64,000 nucleotides of DNA, taken from contig CAYYJB010000003.1 in assembly GCA_964472135.1 (NCBI GenBank), forward strand, positions 1 through 64,000, in the 5' to 3' direction. The DNA is from JAUREX01 sp964472135. Lineage in GTDB: Bacteria > Pseudomonadota > Alphaproteobacteria > Rhodobacterales > Rhodobacteraceae. Positions 50,054 through 58,409 of this stretch are shown piece by piece. The first letter of the stretch is position 1, and the number at the start of each line of letters is the position of its first letter. Below the pieces are notes generated by a model. It saw only the letters and a list, made by a program, of their open reading frames with translations, did not search any database and was not told where the DNA came from. The position numbers and the translations under genes were made by a program.

Positions 50054-51220
50054 TCAGCGCCCCTGACGGCGCAGGATGTCGCCCATCTCGCCCTGCGGAC
50101 GATAGCGGGTCAGCGCGAGCAGCGCCCCCACCATCAGCCCCGCGGCGATCAGCGACGATCCGCCATAGCTCACGAAGGGCAGCGTCATGCCCTTGGCGGG
50201 CAGCAGCCGCACCGCGACGCCCACGTTGATCATGGCCTGCGCCCCGAACATGCACGCCAGCCCCGCCCCGGCAAGGCGCGTGAACCCGTCCCTCTCGCGC
50301 GTCAGCCGATGCAGCGAGCGCAGCACGATCAGCCCATAGAGCGCCACGATCGCCAGCACGAGCACGAGCCCGTATTCCTCGGCCGCGACCGCGATGATGA
50401 AATCGGTGTGCGCGTCGGGCAGTTGCCACTTCACCTGCCCCTCGCCCACGCCCGTGCCGAAAAAGCCGCCCTGCTGGATGGCGTTCGTCGCATAACCGAT
50501 CTGCGTGCGCGGATCGACATCGGGCGAAAGGAACCCGTCTATTCGACGCGCGAAATGATCCGAGGAATGATAGGCGAGCGTTCCGGCGCCGAACACGATC
50601 CCGATCACCACCACGACAAGAAGGATCGGCGCGCCCGCGACGAAATAGACGACCCCCCAGCCGAAGAGCACGAGCGCCGCCTGCCCGAAATCGGGCTGCA
50701 TCGCGAGGAGTCCCACCACCAGCACCGCGACAATCGCCGACAGCCGCTTGCCCGGCGGGCCGTTGATCTGTTGCGCGGCCGCCATCATCCAGGCGCAGAA
50801 GACGATGAAGCCGGGCTTGAGGAATTCGGACGGTTGCACCGAGGCGAAGCCGAACGAGAACCACCGCACCGCCCCCTTGCCGAAATCGGTGCCGAAGACC
50901 GGCAGAAGGGCGAGCGCCCCGAGGGCGGCGACAAAGCCCATGACCCCCACCCGCCGGATCGTGCGTGGCGAGAACATAGAGACAAGGACCATCACCACGA
51001 TCCCCGCCACCCCGAAGATCGCCTGACGCTCGACATAGTAGAACTCGGGCAGGTTGTTGCGCGTCGCAAGCGGGACGGACGCCGCGAGGCCCAGAAGCAG
51101 CCCCACCGCAAAGAGCGCGAGTACCGCGCCGAGGGCGATCTTGTCGATCGTGCGCCACCAGCGGGGCAGAATCGCCTCGCCCGCCCCCGAGGGCACGGCG
51201 CCGTGGACCATCTCGGTCAT
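50054..51220 (-). CDS. ftsW: SEDS peptidoglycan glycosyltransferase FtsW
   Basis: 388 residues with about ten transmembrane helices. It polymerises lipid II at the septum together with its class B penicillin-binding protein. SEDS signatures: QPSEFLKPGFIVFCAWMM, AMQPDFGQAALVLFGWG, YATNAIQQGGFFGTGVGEGQVKWQLPDAHTDFI and LPFVSYGGSSLIAAGLMVGAL. The ATG at 51220 lacks a Shine-Dalgarno box; a CAGACAGACAGGC leader precedes it, similar to that of ftsZ. It is separated from murD by 101 bp, so a separate promoter is possible. Confidence 0.96.
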   Translation of the reverse strand: MTEMVHGAVPSGAGEAILPRWWRTIDKIALGAVLALFAVGLLLGLAASVPLATRNNLPEFYYVERQAIFGVAGIVVMVLVSMFSPRTIRRVGVMGFVAALGALALLPVFGTDFGKGAVRWFSFGFASVQPSEFLKPGFIVFCAWMMAAAQQINGPPGKRLSAIVAVLVVGLLAMQPDFGQAALVLFGWGVVYFVAGAPILLVVVVIGIVFGAGTLAYHSSDHFARRIDGFLSPDVDPRTQIGYATNAIQQGGFFGTGVGEGQVKWQLPDAHTDFIIAVAAEEYGLVLVLAIVALYGLIVLRSLHRLTRERDGFTRLAGAGLACMFGAQAMINVGVAVRLLPAKGMTLPFVSYGGSSLIAAGLMVGALLALTRYRPQGEMGDILRRQGR

Positions 51221-51321
51221 TGCTGTCGCCTGTCTGTCTGCTCTGCCGTCGCGCCCGGTTTCCGGGTCTTGGCGTCAGCCTAGACGGTTCGCGCGCGTCT
51301 TTCCAGCCCCGCGTTGGTCCC

Positions 51322-52740
51322 TCAGGCGTTTTCCGCGCGCGCCGCCGCCGCGCGGGCAAGGCGGGCGAAGGCCTCGCCCCGGTCCTCATAGTCGCGGAAC
51401 TGATCAAAGCTCGCCGCCGCGGGCGAGAGCAGCACGACCTCGCCCGGCCGGGCCTCGGCGGCGGCGGCCTCGACCGCGGCCTGAAGCGTTCCGGCGATGA
51501 CATGGTCGACCCCGGGCGGAAGCTGCGCCGCAAACCCCGCAGCCGCCTCGCCGATCAGATAGGCCTTGCGCACCGCGCCCAGACGGTCGGCGAGGGGCGC
51601 GATCCCCCCCTCCTTGGCGATGCCGCCGGCGATCCAGCGGATCGCGGGAAAGGCCGCGAGCGCATGCGCCGCCGCGTCGGCATTCGTGGCCTTCGAGTCG
51701 TTCACCCAACGCACGCCGCCGCCCTCGGCCACGGTCTGCGCCCGGTGCGGCAATCCCGCGAAGGTCGCGAGCGCGCCCTCGATCTGGCGCGGCGCAAGGC
51801 CGAGGCTGCGCGCCACCGCCCAGGCCGCGCAGGCGTTCTGGTGGTTGTGCGCCCCGGGCAGCCCCGCCATCGGGCGCAGATCGACCGAGGCGATCTGCCG
51901 CCCGCCGCGCCACTCCGTCAGGAAGCCCTTGCGCGCCACCACCCACCAGCCCTGCGCGCCGGCCTTGCGCGCGACGCTCAGGCGGATCACGCGATCATCG
52001 CCCGGCCCCTCGGAGAGCCGGTCGGCGAGGAAACGCCCCTCGGCCTCGTCGATGCCGATCACGGCGCGGTCGGGCCCGCCTTCGGTAAAGAGCCGCCGCT
52101 TGGCCGCGAAATAGCCCCCCATGCCCCCGTGCCGGTCGAGGTGGTCGGGCGACAGGTTCGTGAACACCGCGACATCGGGGGTCAGCGCACGCGCGAGTTC
52201 GATCTGGTAGGACGACAGTTCGAGGACCACCACCCCGCCATCCGGTGCCGGGTCGAGGTCGAGCACCCCGCGCCCGATGTTGCCCCCGACCTGCACCGCC
52301 TTGCCCGCCGCCCCGAGGATATGGCCGATCAGCGCGGTCGTCGTCGATTTCCCGTTCGAGCCGGTGACGGCCACGACGCGCGGCGGCGTCTCGAGATCGG
52401 CCCACTCCGACCGCCCGAAGGTGCGAAAGAACAGTCCCACATCGTTGTCGAGCGTCACGCCCTCATCCATCGCGCGCGCGATCGCCGGGTGCGGCGCGGG
52501 ATAGAGATGCGGGATGCCGGGGCTGACGATCAGGGCCTTCAGCCCCTCCCAGGTCCGGTCGCGGGCGGGATCGGCGATGGCGATGCCCTCGGCCTCGGCC
52601 ACCGCGCGCGCCGCCGGCCCGTCGTCCCAGGCGCAGACCTCGGCGCCGCCCGCCATCAGGGCGCGCGCCGTCGCCAGCCCCGAGCGGCCGAGCCCCAGCA
52701 CCAGCACCCTGCGCCCCGCGAAGGCATCGACGACGATCAT
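51322..52740 (-). CDS. murD: UDP-N-acetylmuramoyl-L-alanine-D-glutamate ligase
   Basis: 472 residues, adds D-Glu to UDP-MurNAc-L-Ala. VLVLGLGRSGLATARALMAGGA is the UDP-binding N-domain, VAVTGSNGKSTTTALIGHIL (about 114-133) the P-loop, and FTNLSPDHLDRHGGMGGYFAAKRRLF, GLPHRAQTVAEGGGVRWVNDSKATNADAAAHAL the Mur-ligase blocks with the carbamylated-lysine region. GGGAGGGG lies just before ATG 52740. In related genomes mraY, murF and murE precede it; here lpdA does. Confidence 0.96.
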   Translation of the reverse strand: MIVVDAFAGRRVLVLGLGRSGLATARALMAGGAEVCAWDDGPAARAVAEAEGIAIADPARDRTWEGLKALIVSPGIPHLYPAPHPAIARAMDEGVTLDNDVGLFFRTFGRSEWADLETPPRVVAVTGSNGKSTTTALIGHILGAAGKAVQVGGNIGRGVLDLDPAPDGGVVVLELSSYQIELARALTPDVAVFTNLSPDHLDRHGGMGGYFAAKRRLFTEGGPDRAVIGIDEAEGRFLADRLSEGPGDDRVIRLSVARKAGAQGWWVVARKGFLTEWRGGRQIASVDLRPMAGLPGAHNHQNACAAWAVARSLGLAPRQIEGALATFAGLPHRAQTVAEGGGVRWVNDSKATNADAAAHALAAFPAIRWIAGGIAKEGGIAPLADRLGAVRKAYLIGEAAAGFAAQLPPGVDHVIAGTLQAAVEAAAAEARPGEVVLLSPAAASFDQFRDYEDRGEAFARLARAAAARAENA

Positions 52741-52803
52741 GCACCCCTCCCGCCCATCGGTCCCGTCATAGAGGGGCAGGCGCGGGGTTTGAAGGCCCGT
52801 CTG

Positions 52804-54198
52804 TCAGATGTGCAGCGCCCGTCCATAGGCGTCGAGGACGGATTCGTGCATCATCTCGCTCAGCGTCGGATGGGGAAAGACGGTCTCCATCAGCTCGGCC
52901 TCGGTCGTCTCGAGCGTGCGGCCGATGACATAGCCCTGGATCAGCTCGGTCACCTCGGCGCCGACCATGTGCGCGCCCAGGAGCTCGCCCGTGCGGGCAT
53001 CGAACACCGTCTTGATCATCCCCTCGGGGTCGCCGAGCGCGATCGCCTTGCCGTTGCCGATGAAGGGGAAGCGGCCCACCCGCACCTCGTGCCCGGCGGC
53101 GCGCGCCTTTTCCTCGGTCAGGCCCACGCTCGCGATCTGCGGGTGGCAATAGGTGCAGCCCGCGATGCTGCCCGGCTTGATCGGGTGCGGATGCCCGCCC
53201 GCGATCAGTTCCGCGACCATGACGCCCTCGTGGCTGGCCTTGTGCGCGAGCCACGGCGCCCCCGCGACATCGCCGATGGCATAGAGCCCCGGCACGCCGG
53301 TGCGGCAGAATTCGTCCGTCACGACATGCGTGCGGTCAACCCGCACGCCCAGCGCCTCGAGGCCGAGCCCCTCGACATTGCCCACGATCCCCACGGCCGA
53401 GATGACGGTGTCGAAGTTGCGCGCCTCGGTCTTGCCGCCCTGCTCGATCTGGGCGGTGACACCGTCGGCGCGGCGGTCGAGCGCGCGCACCGTCGCCTTT
53501 TCGAGGATCGTCATCCCCTGCTTCTGGAACTGCTTGCGGGCAAAGGCCGCGATCTCGGCATCCTCGACGGGCAGGATGCGGTCCATCACCTCGACCACGG
53601 TCGTGCGCGCGCCGAGCGTGTTGTAGAAGCTCGCGAATTCGATCCCGATCGCGCCCGAGCCGATGACGAGCAGCTCCTTGGGCATGTGCGGGGGCTGGAG
53701 GGCGTGGCGATAGGCCCAGACGCGCTGGCCGTCGGCCTCGAGCCCCGGCAATTCGCGCGCGCGCGCCCCGGTCGCGAGGATGACGGCGGGCGCCTGAAGC
53801 GTCTCGGCGCCCTTGGCGGTCGCGACCTCGACCCGGCCGGGGGCGGTGATGGTGGCGGTCCCCATCACCACCGTCACCTTGTGCTTCTTCATCAGATGGC
53901 CGATCCCGCCCGAAAGCTGGCCCGCGACCTTGCGCGAGCGCGCGACGACCGCGCCCAGATCATAGCCGATCCCCTCGGCCTTCAGCCCGAATTCCCTGGC
54001 GCGGTGCATGAGGTGAAAGACCTCGGCCGAGCGCAGCATCGCCTTGGTCGGGATGCAGCCCCAGTTGAGGCAGATGCCGCCCAGGTTCTCGCGCTCCACG
54101 ATCGCGACGCGCAGGCCGAGCTGCGATGCCCGTATCGCCGCGACATAGCCGCCGGGCCCCGCGCCGATCACCACCACGTCAAAGGACTGTGCCGCCAT
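52804..54198 (-). CDS. lpdA: Dihydrolipoyl dehydrogenase (E3)
   Basis: 464 residues. FAD/NAD enzyme reoxidising dihydrolipoamide in 2-oxoacid dehydrogenase or glycine cleavage complexes. VVVIGAGPGGYVAAIRASQLG binds FAD; GGICLNWGCIPTKAMLRS has the redox disulfide (Cys-x4-Cys, about residues 43 and 48); LLVIGSGAIGIEFASFY binds NAD; GLYAIGDVAGAPWLAHKASHEG and the interface HPTLSEMMHE with its catalytic His complete it. No E1 or E2 gene is nearby, so the complex served is not known. GGAGGGG lies upstream. Confidence 0.95.
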   Translation of the reverse strand: MAAQSFDVVVIGAGPGGYVAAIRASQLGLRVAIVERENLGGICLNWGCIPTKAMLRSAEVFHLMHRAREFGLKAEGIGYDLGAVVARSRKVAGQLSGGIGHLMKKHKVTVVMGTATITAPGRVEVATAKGAETLQAPAVILATGARARELPGLEADGQRVWAYRHALQPPHMPKELLVIGSGAIGIEFASFYNTLGARTTVVEVMDRILPVEDAEIAAFARKQFQKQGMTILEKATVRALDRRADGVTAQIEQGGKTEARNFDTVISAVGIVGNVEGLGLEALGVRVDRTHVVTDEFCRTGVPGLYAIGDVAGAPWLAHKASHEGVMVAELIAGGHPHPIKPGSIAGCTYCHPQIASVGLTEEKARAAGHEVRVGRFPFIGNGKAIALGDPEGMIKTVFDARTGELLGAHMVGAEVTELIQGYVIGRTLETTEAELMETVFPHPTLSEMMHESVLDAYGRALHI

Positions 54199-54282
54199 CG
54201 GACCCCTCCGAAAACTTGTTCAGCGTTAAACTATCTTCCAGACGGCCTGCGCGATACGCCCAAGCGGCATGGATTGCAACCC

Positions 54283-54852
54283 TCAGCCGCCGAGTGTTCT
54301 CAGGATTTCGGCATATCCGCCACCCGAGAGATACTCGGCCTCGGCCGGCGTCGTCGCGCGCCCGAGGGCCGCGTTGCGCGCCGGAAAGCGGCCGAAGCGC
54401 GCGATCACCTCGGCATGGGCGCGCGCGTGGCGCAGGTTGTCCGCCCCGGTCTCGGGCATCCGCGCCCCGATCAGGCGGACGCATTCGGCCTGCGCGGCCG
54501 CATCCTCGGCGTGCATGAAGGGCAGATAGAAGAACTGCCGGTCGGGTTCGGGCGCGGCCGTGTCCCAGCCGGCCGCGACCGCGCGGCGCGCGGCGGCAAG
54601 CGCGAGCGCATCGGTCGCGAAGGCGTCCGCCTGCCCGCGCCACATGTTGCGCGGCAACTGGTCGGTCAGGATTATGAAGCCGAGCGCGCCCGCCGCCCCC
54701 TCGACCCAGTGGTCAAGTCCGCCGTCGCGCGCCGCCCGCCAGAGGTCGGCGAAGCCCTCGCGCACCTCGGCATCGAGCGCCTCTCCGCCGGCATACCAGC
54801 CCTCGGGCCCGACCTCGTGCAGCCAGAAGTCCAGAACCTCGTGCGGGCCCAT
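54283..54852 (-). CDS. DUF924 family protein
   Basis: 189 residues, all-helical DUF924 (TPR-like) family of unknown function. VLDFWLHEVGPEGWYAGGEALDAEVREGF, LGFIILTDQLPRNMWRGQADAFATDALAL, FFYLPFMHAEDAAAQ and FGRFPARNAALGRATTPAEAEYL are the family blocks. A 9-bp gap separates it from the MFS gene, so they are probably co-transcribed. No membrane segment or catalytic motif is evident. Confidence 0.9.
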   Translation of the reverse strand: MGPHEVLDFWLHEVGPEGWYAGGEALDAEVREGFADLWRAARDGGLDHWVEGAAGALGFIILTDQLPRNMWRGQADAFATDALALAAARRAVAAGWDTAAPEPDRQFFYLPFMHAEDAAAQAECVRLIGARMPETGADNLRHARAHAEVIARFGRFPARNAALGRATTPAEAEYLSGGGYAEILRTLGG

Positions 54853-54861
54853 GCTCCCCCT

Positions 54862-56118
54862 TCAGGCGCCGCCGCGCCGCGATCCGCCGTCATCGCCCTT
54901 GGCCTCGAGCACGGCCTCGACCGCGAGCGTCGAGGCGACGGGCGAGAGCGGCACGAAGCTACCCGATTCGCCCTTGGCGCGCGAGGGCCGGCGCGCCATG
55001 CGCCATGCGCCATAGGCCGCGAGCAGCGCGAGCAGGCTGCCGATGAACAGGAAGAACCCCCCCGGCCCGACCTGCTCCATCAGCCAGCCGGTGACGAGCG
55101 GCCCGCCGATGGCACCCAACCCGTTGAGGAACAACAGCCCCGATGAGGCCGAGGCCATCTGGTCGGATTTCAGGAAGTCGTTCGTATGCGCGATCAGCAG
55201 CGAATAGACGGGGTTCGTCACCCCTCCCATCACCACCGACAGCACGAGCAGGAGCGCGAAGGGCAGATCGAACACCGCTCCGATCAGCAGGATCGCTCCC
55301 CCGGCCCCCGACAGCATCACCACCAGCCGCCGCCGGTCCATCCGGTCCGACAGCCAGCCGATCGGATATTGCGCGACGAGGCCCCCCACATAGATCGTGC
55401 CGACGAAGATCGTGATCTCGGGCACGCTGAGGCCCGCGAGCGTCCCCCAGACCGAGGCCATCCCGAACATCGCCGAAAAGACGCCCCCCGTCAGCAGCAT
55501 CCCCGCACAGCCCAGCGGCGAGACGCGGAACAGCTCGGCAAACGACATGGCGCGCGTCCGCTCGAACCCGGGGCTCGGGGTGGCGGCCAGCAGGATCGGC
55601 GTGAACGCGAGCGAGACGAGCACCGAGGGGATGATGAACAGCTCATACCCCGACGGATCGCCGAGGTTCAGGATCGCCTGCGAGGTGATGATCCCCACCA
55701 TCTGCACGATCATGTAGAGCGAAAGCGCCTGCCCCCGCGTCTCGTTCGTCGCGGCGTTGTTGAGCCAGCTCTCGGCGGTGACATAGACGCCCGCGAAGCA
55801 GAACCCGATCAGCACCCGCATCACCGCCCAGGCGATCCAGTCCGGCACCGCCGGATAGAGGACGAGGATCGCCGAGATCATCGACCCCAGCGCCGCGAAC
55901 ACCCGCACATGGCCCACATTGCGGATCAGCTCGGGCGTGATGCGCGACCCGCCGAGGAAGCCCAGGAAATAGGCCGCCATCACGACCGACATCGCCGAGG
56001 TCGAGAACCCCTCGATCCCGCCCCGGATGCCCAGGAGCGTCCCCTGCACCCCGTTCCCCACCATGAGGAGCAGGATGCCGAGCAGAAGCGGCCAGGTGGT
56101 GCGCAGGACGGCAAGCAT
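54862..56118 (-). CDS. MFS transporter, YcaD-like
   Basis: 418-residue inner-membrane transporter with about twelve helices. WPLLLGILLLMVGNGVQGTLLGIRGGIEG is helix 1 and LIGFCFAGVYVTAESWLNNAATNETRG the helix 4-5 region typical of the YcaD-like group; the mid loop after helix 6 is ATPSPGFERTRAMSFAELFR; WLSDRMDRRRLV is the MFS loop motif of the second half. The hydrophilic C-terminal tail (~40 residues) is disordered. Substrate is unknown. Confidence 0.88.
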   Translation of the reverse strand: MLAVLRTTWPLLLGILLLMVGNGVQGTLLGIRGGIEGFSTSAMSVVMAAYFLGFLGGSRITPELIRNVGHVRVFAALGSMISAILVLYPAVPDWIAWAVMRVLIGFCFAGVYVTAESWLNNAATNETRGQALSLYMIVQMVGIITSQAILNLGDPSGYELFIIPSVLVSLAFTPILLAATPSPGFERTRAMSFAELFRVSPLGCAGMLLTGGVFSAMFGMASVWGTLAGLSVPEITIFVGTIYVGGLVAQYPIGWLSDRMDRRRLVVMLSGAGGAILLIGAVFDLPFALLLVLSVVMGGVTNPVYSLLIAHTNDFLKSDQMASASSGLLFLNGLGAIGGPLVTGWLMEQVGPGGFFLFIGSLLALLAAYGAWRMARRPSRAKGESGSFVPLSPVASTLAVEAVLEAKGDDGGSRRGGA

Positions 56119-56157
56119 GATCTTCCCCGGGGCTGCGGCGGACAGGATCAGCCTTGT

Positions 56158-57264
56158 CTACCCCCCCGACGCCGCGCCGTCCGCATCAGCCGCGACATTT
56201 CCCGCATCATCGGCGGCAAGCAGGAGCGAGGCATCGCCATAGGAATAGAAGCGATAGCCCCGCGCGATCGCATGGGCATAGATCTCGCGGATCCGCCCGA
56301 GGCCCATCAGCGCCGCGACCAGCATGATGAGGGTCGATTTCGGCAGATGGAAATTCGTCATCAGCCCGTCGACCGCGCGAAAGCGGTAGCCGGGATAGAT
56401 GAAGATGTCCGATGCCCCCTCCCACGGCTCGACCGCCCCGCCCGGCCCGGTGGCGGCGGTCTCGAGGATGCGCAGCGCGGTGGTGCCGACGGCGATGACG
56501 CGCCCACCCTCGGCGCGGGTGCGCGCGATTTCCTCGGCCGCCTGCGCCGGCACGATGCCGCGCTCGGCGTGCATGCGGTGGCGCGCCGGATCCTCGACCG
56601 TCACGGGCAGAAAGGTTCCCGCCCCGACATGCAGCGTGACATGGCTGAACGCCACCCCGCGCGCGGCGAGCGCCTCGAGCAGCGCGGCATCGAAGTGCAG
56701 CGATGCGGTCGGCGCCGCGACGGCGCCCGGCACGCGGGCAAAGACGGTCTGGTAATCCTCGCTGTCCTGCGCGTCTGGCGCGCGGCGCTGCGCGATGTAG
56801 GGGGGCAGCGGCATCTGGCCGGCCTCGGCCAGCGCCTCCTCGAACGCCGCACCCTCGGCGTTGAAGTCGAGCACCGCATCCGCCGCGCGCCGCGCCATCA
56901 CCCGCGCCGACAGGCGGGGGGAAAAGACGATCTCGTCGCCCTCGCGCAACCGCCGCAGCGGCTTGGCGAGCACCCGCCACCCCTGCGGCAGGGGTTCGAG
57001 CAGCGTGATCTCGACCTTCGCCACCCCCTCGCCCGGCGCGCCGGGGCGGGTGCGCGTGCCCGTCAGCCGGCCGGGGATGACCTTGGTGTCGTTCAGCACC
57101 AGCCGGTCGCCCGGGCGCAGGATCGCGGGCAGGTCGGAGACGCGCGCATCGCGGATCGCCCCCGCGCGGCCCGCGACCAGCAGCCGCGCCGAGCTGCGCG
57201 GCCGGGCCGGGCGCGTCGCGATCAGCGCCTCGGGCAGGTCGAAGTCGAAATCCTCAAGCCGCAT
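56158..57264 (-). CDS. queA: S-adenosylmethionine:tRNA ribosyltransferase-isomerase
   Basis: 368 residues. Transfers the ribose part of SAM to preQ1 in tRNA to form epoxyqueuosine. MRLEDFDFDLPEALIATRPA, VLNDTKVIPGRLTGTR, MPLPPYIAQRR, SEDYQTVFARVPGAVAAPTASLHFDAALLEAL, HVTLHVGAGTFLPV and NFHLPKSTLIMLVAALMG are the conserved blocks. ATG 57264 is preferred to the GTG four codons upstream. tgt, which often follows queA, is not next to it; the MFS gene is. Confidence 0.95.
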   Translation of the reverse strand: MRLEDFDFDLPEALIATRPARPRSSARLLVAGRAGAIRDARVSDLPAILRPGDRLVLNDTKVIPGRLTGTRTRPGAPGEGVAKVEITLLEPLPQGWRVLAKPLRRLREGDEIVFSPRLSARVMARRAADAVLDFNAEGAAFEEALAEAGQMPLPPYIAQRRAPDAQDSEDYQTVFARVPGAVAAPTASLHFDAALLEALAARGVAFSHVTLHVGAGTFLPVTVEDPARHRMHAERGIVPAQAAEEIARTRAEGGRVIAVGTTALRILETAATGPGGAVEPWEGASDIFIYPGYRFRAVDGLMTNFHLPKSTLIMLVAALMGLGRIREIYAHAIARGYRFYSYGDASLLLAADDAGNVAADADGAASGG

Positions 57265-57367
57265 CCGCCCCGCCACCCTTTAAATCGGGGCGCGCCACGC
57301 TAGAACGCCCGTCGCGGGCCGACTGCCACGGCCGCCCGCCCTCTGCAACCATTTCGACAGGTCAGAC

Positions 57368-57829
57368 ATGCTTCAGCCCGGCGACATCGCCCCCGATTTC
57401 ACCCTGCCGCGCGATGGCGGCGGCTCCGTCACCCTCTCGGCGCTCAGGCCGGGCAAGGTGGTGCTCTATTTCTATCCCAAGGACGACACCTCGGGCTGCA
57501 CGGCCGAGGCGCTCGACTTCACCGCACATGCCGCCGATTTCGCGGCCGCCGGCTGCACGGTCATCGGCATCTCAAAGGACAGCGTGAAGTCGCACGACAA
57601 GTTCGTGGCCAAGCACGGGCTGGGGATCGTCCTTGCCTCGGATGAGGCGTCCGATACCTGCGAACGCTGGGGCGTCTGGGCCGAGAAAAGCATGTATGGC
57701 AAGAAATACATGGGGATAGAACGCTCGACCTTCCTCGTCGATGGGGCGGGGCGGATCGCGCAGGCCTGGACCAAGGTCAAGGTGCCGGGCCATGTGGCCG
57801 AAGTTCTGGCGGCCGCGCGCGCCCTCTGA
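57368..57829 (+). CDS. bcp: Bcp/PrxQ-type thioredoxin-dependent peroxiredoxin
   Basis: 153 residues. Reduces H2O2 and organic peroxides. VVLYFYPKDDTSGCTAEALDF contains the peroxidatic Cys44 with the usual Thr and nearby residues. The resolving Cys five residues later in E. coli Bcp is Leu here; Cys63 (AAGCTVIG) and Cys98 (SDTCERW) are other candidates, or the enzyme works in a 1-Cys manner. Divergent from queA, 103 bp between starts; a stem-loop follows its stop. Confidence 0.92.
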   Translation: MLQPGDIAPDFTLPRDGGGSVTLSALRPGKVVLYFYPKDDTSGCTAEALDFTAHAADFAAAGCTVIGISKDSVKSHDKFVAKHGLGIVLASDEASDTCERWGVWAEKSMYGKKYMGIERSTFLVDGAGRIAQAWTKVKVPGHVAEVLAAARAL

Positions 57830-57848
57830 CGCGCGCGACGCTTGCGAA

Positions 57849-57867
57849 TCGCCCGCGCTTCGGGCGA
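57849..57867 (+). terminator. Stem-loop after bcp
   Basis: TCGCCCG (57849-57855) and CGGGCGA (57861-57867) pair perfectly around a five-base loop 20 bp past the bcp stop and about 48 bp before the bactofilin start. No T tract; terminator function is probable only. Confidence 0.45.
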
Positions 57868-57915
57868 CTGTCCGAAGCTGATCGGCATCTCGCCGGTCGC
57901 ACCCGAGGGAACGAG

Positions 57916-58392
57916 ATGGCGATGTTCGGCAAGACCAGGATCAACGAACCCGGCCCGCGCCTGACGGCCGAGCCCGAGCCGCAGGTGCCCGCCGTCATGC
58001 CCCCGTCCGCGCCCGAGGTGCACCGGCCGCGCAGTGGCGTGTCGGTGCTTTCATCTGACCTCACGGTGATCGGCAACATCACCACCGAGGGCGACATCCA
58101 GATCGAGGGCGTGGTCGAGGGCGACATCCGCGCCCACCTCGTCACCATCGGCGAAAGCGCCACCATCCGGGGCGAGATCGTGGCCGAGGACATGGTCATC
58201 AATGGCCGCGTGATCGGGCGCGTGCGCGGCCTCAAGATCCGCCTCACCTCGACCGCGCTGGTCGAGGGCGACATCATCCACAAGACCATCGCGATCGAGG
58301 CCGGCGCCCATTTCGAGGGTTCGGTGCAGCGCCACGACGATCCGATCAACGCCGCCGCCGCCCGGCCCACCCCCCGCCGCATCACGGGCTAG
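57916..58392 (+). CDS. Bactofilin
   Basis: 158 residues of the bactofilin (polymer-forming cytoskeletal, DUF583) family. A Pro-rich disordered arm (1-40) leads to the short-repeat beta-helix VLSSDLTVIGNITTEGDIQIEGVVEGDIRA... HLVTIGESATIRGEIVAEDMVINGRVIG (about 45-140), then a short disordered tail. Bactofilins form nucleotide-free filaments at the inner membrane and guide cell shape, stalks or polar proteins. In many bacteria an M23 endopeptidase gene is adjacent; here none is. Confidence 0.93.
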   Translation: MAMFGKTRINEPGPRLTAEPEPQVPAVMPPSAPEVHRPRSGVSVLSSDLTVIGNITTEGDIQIEGVVEGDIRAHLVTIGESATIRGEIVAEDMVINGRVIGRVRGLKIRLTSTALVEGDIIHKTIAIEAGAHFEGSVQRHDDPINAAAARPTPRRITG

Positions 58393-58409
58393 GGGGCGGG
58401 CGCCCCGCG

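Noticed and set aside
51220..55146. A 1,308-codon plus-strand open frame across murD, lpdA and DUF924
   Set aside because: Opposite four or more well-conserved minus-strand genes and composed of low-complexity Arg/Gly/Ala residues; typical of high-GC third-position bias.
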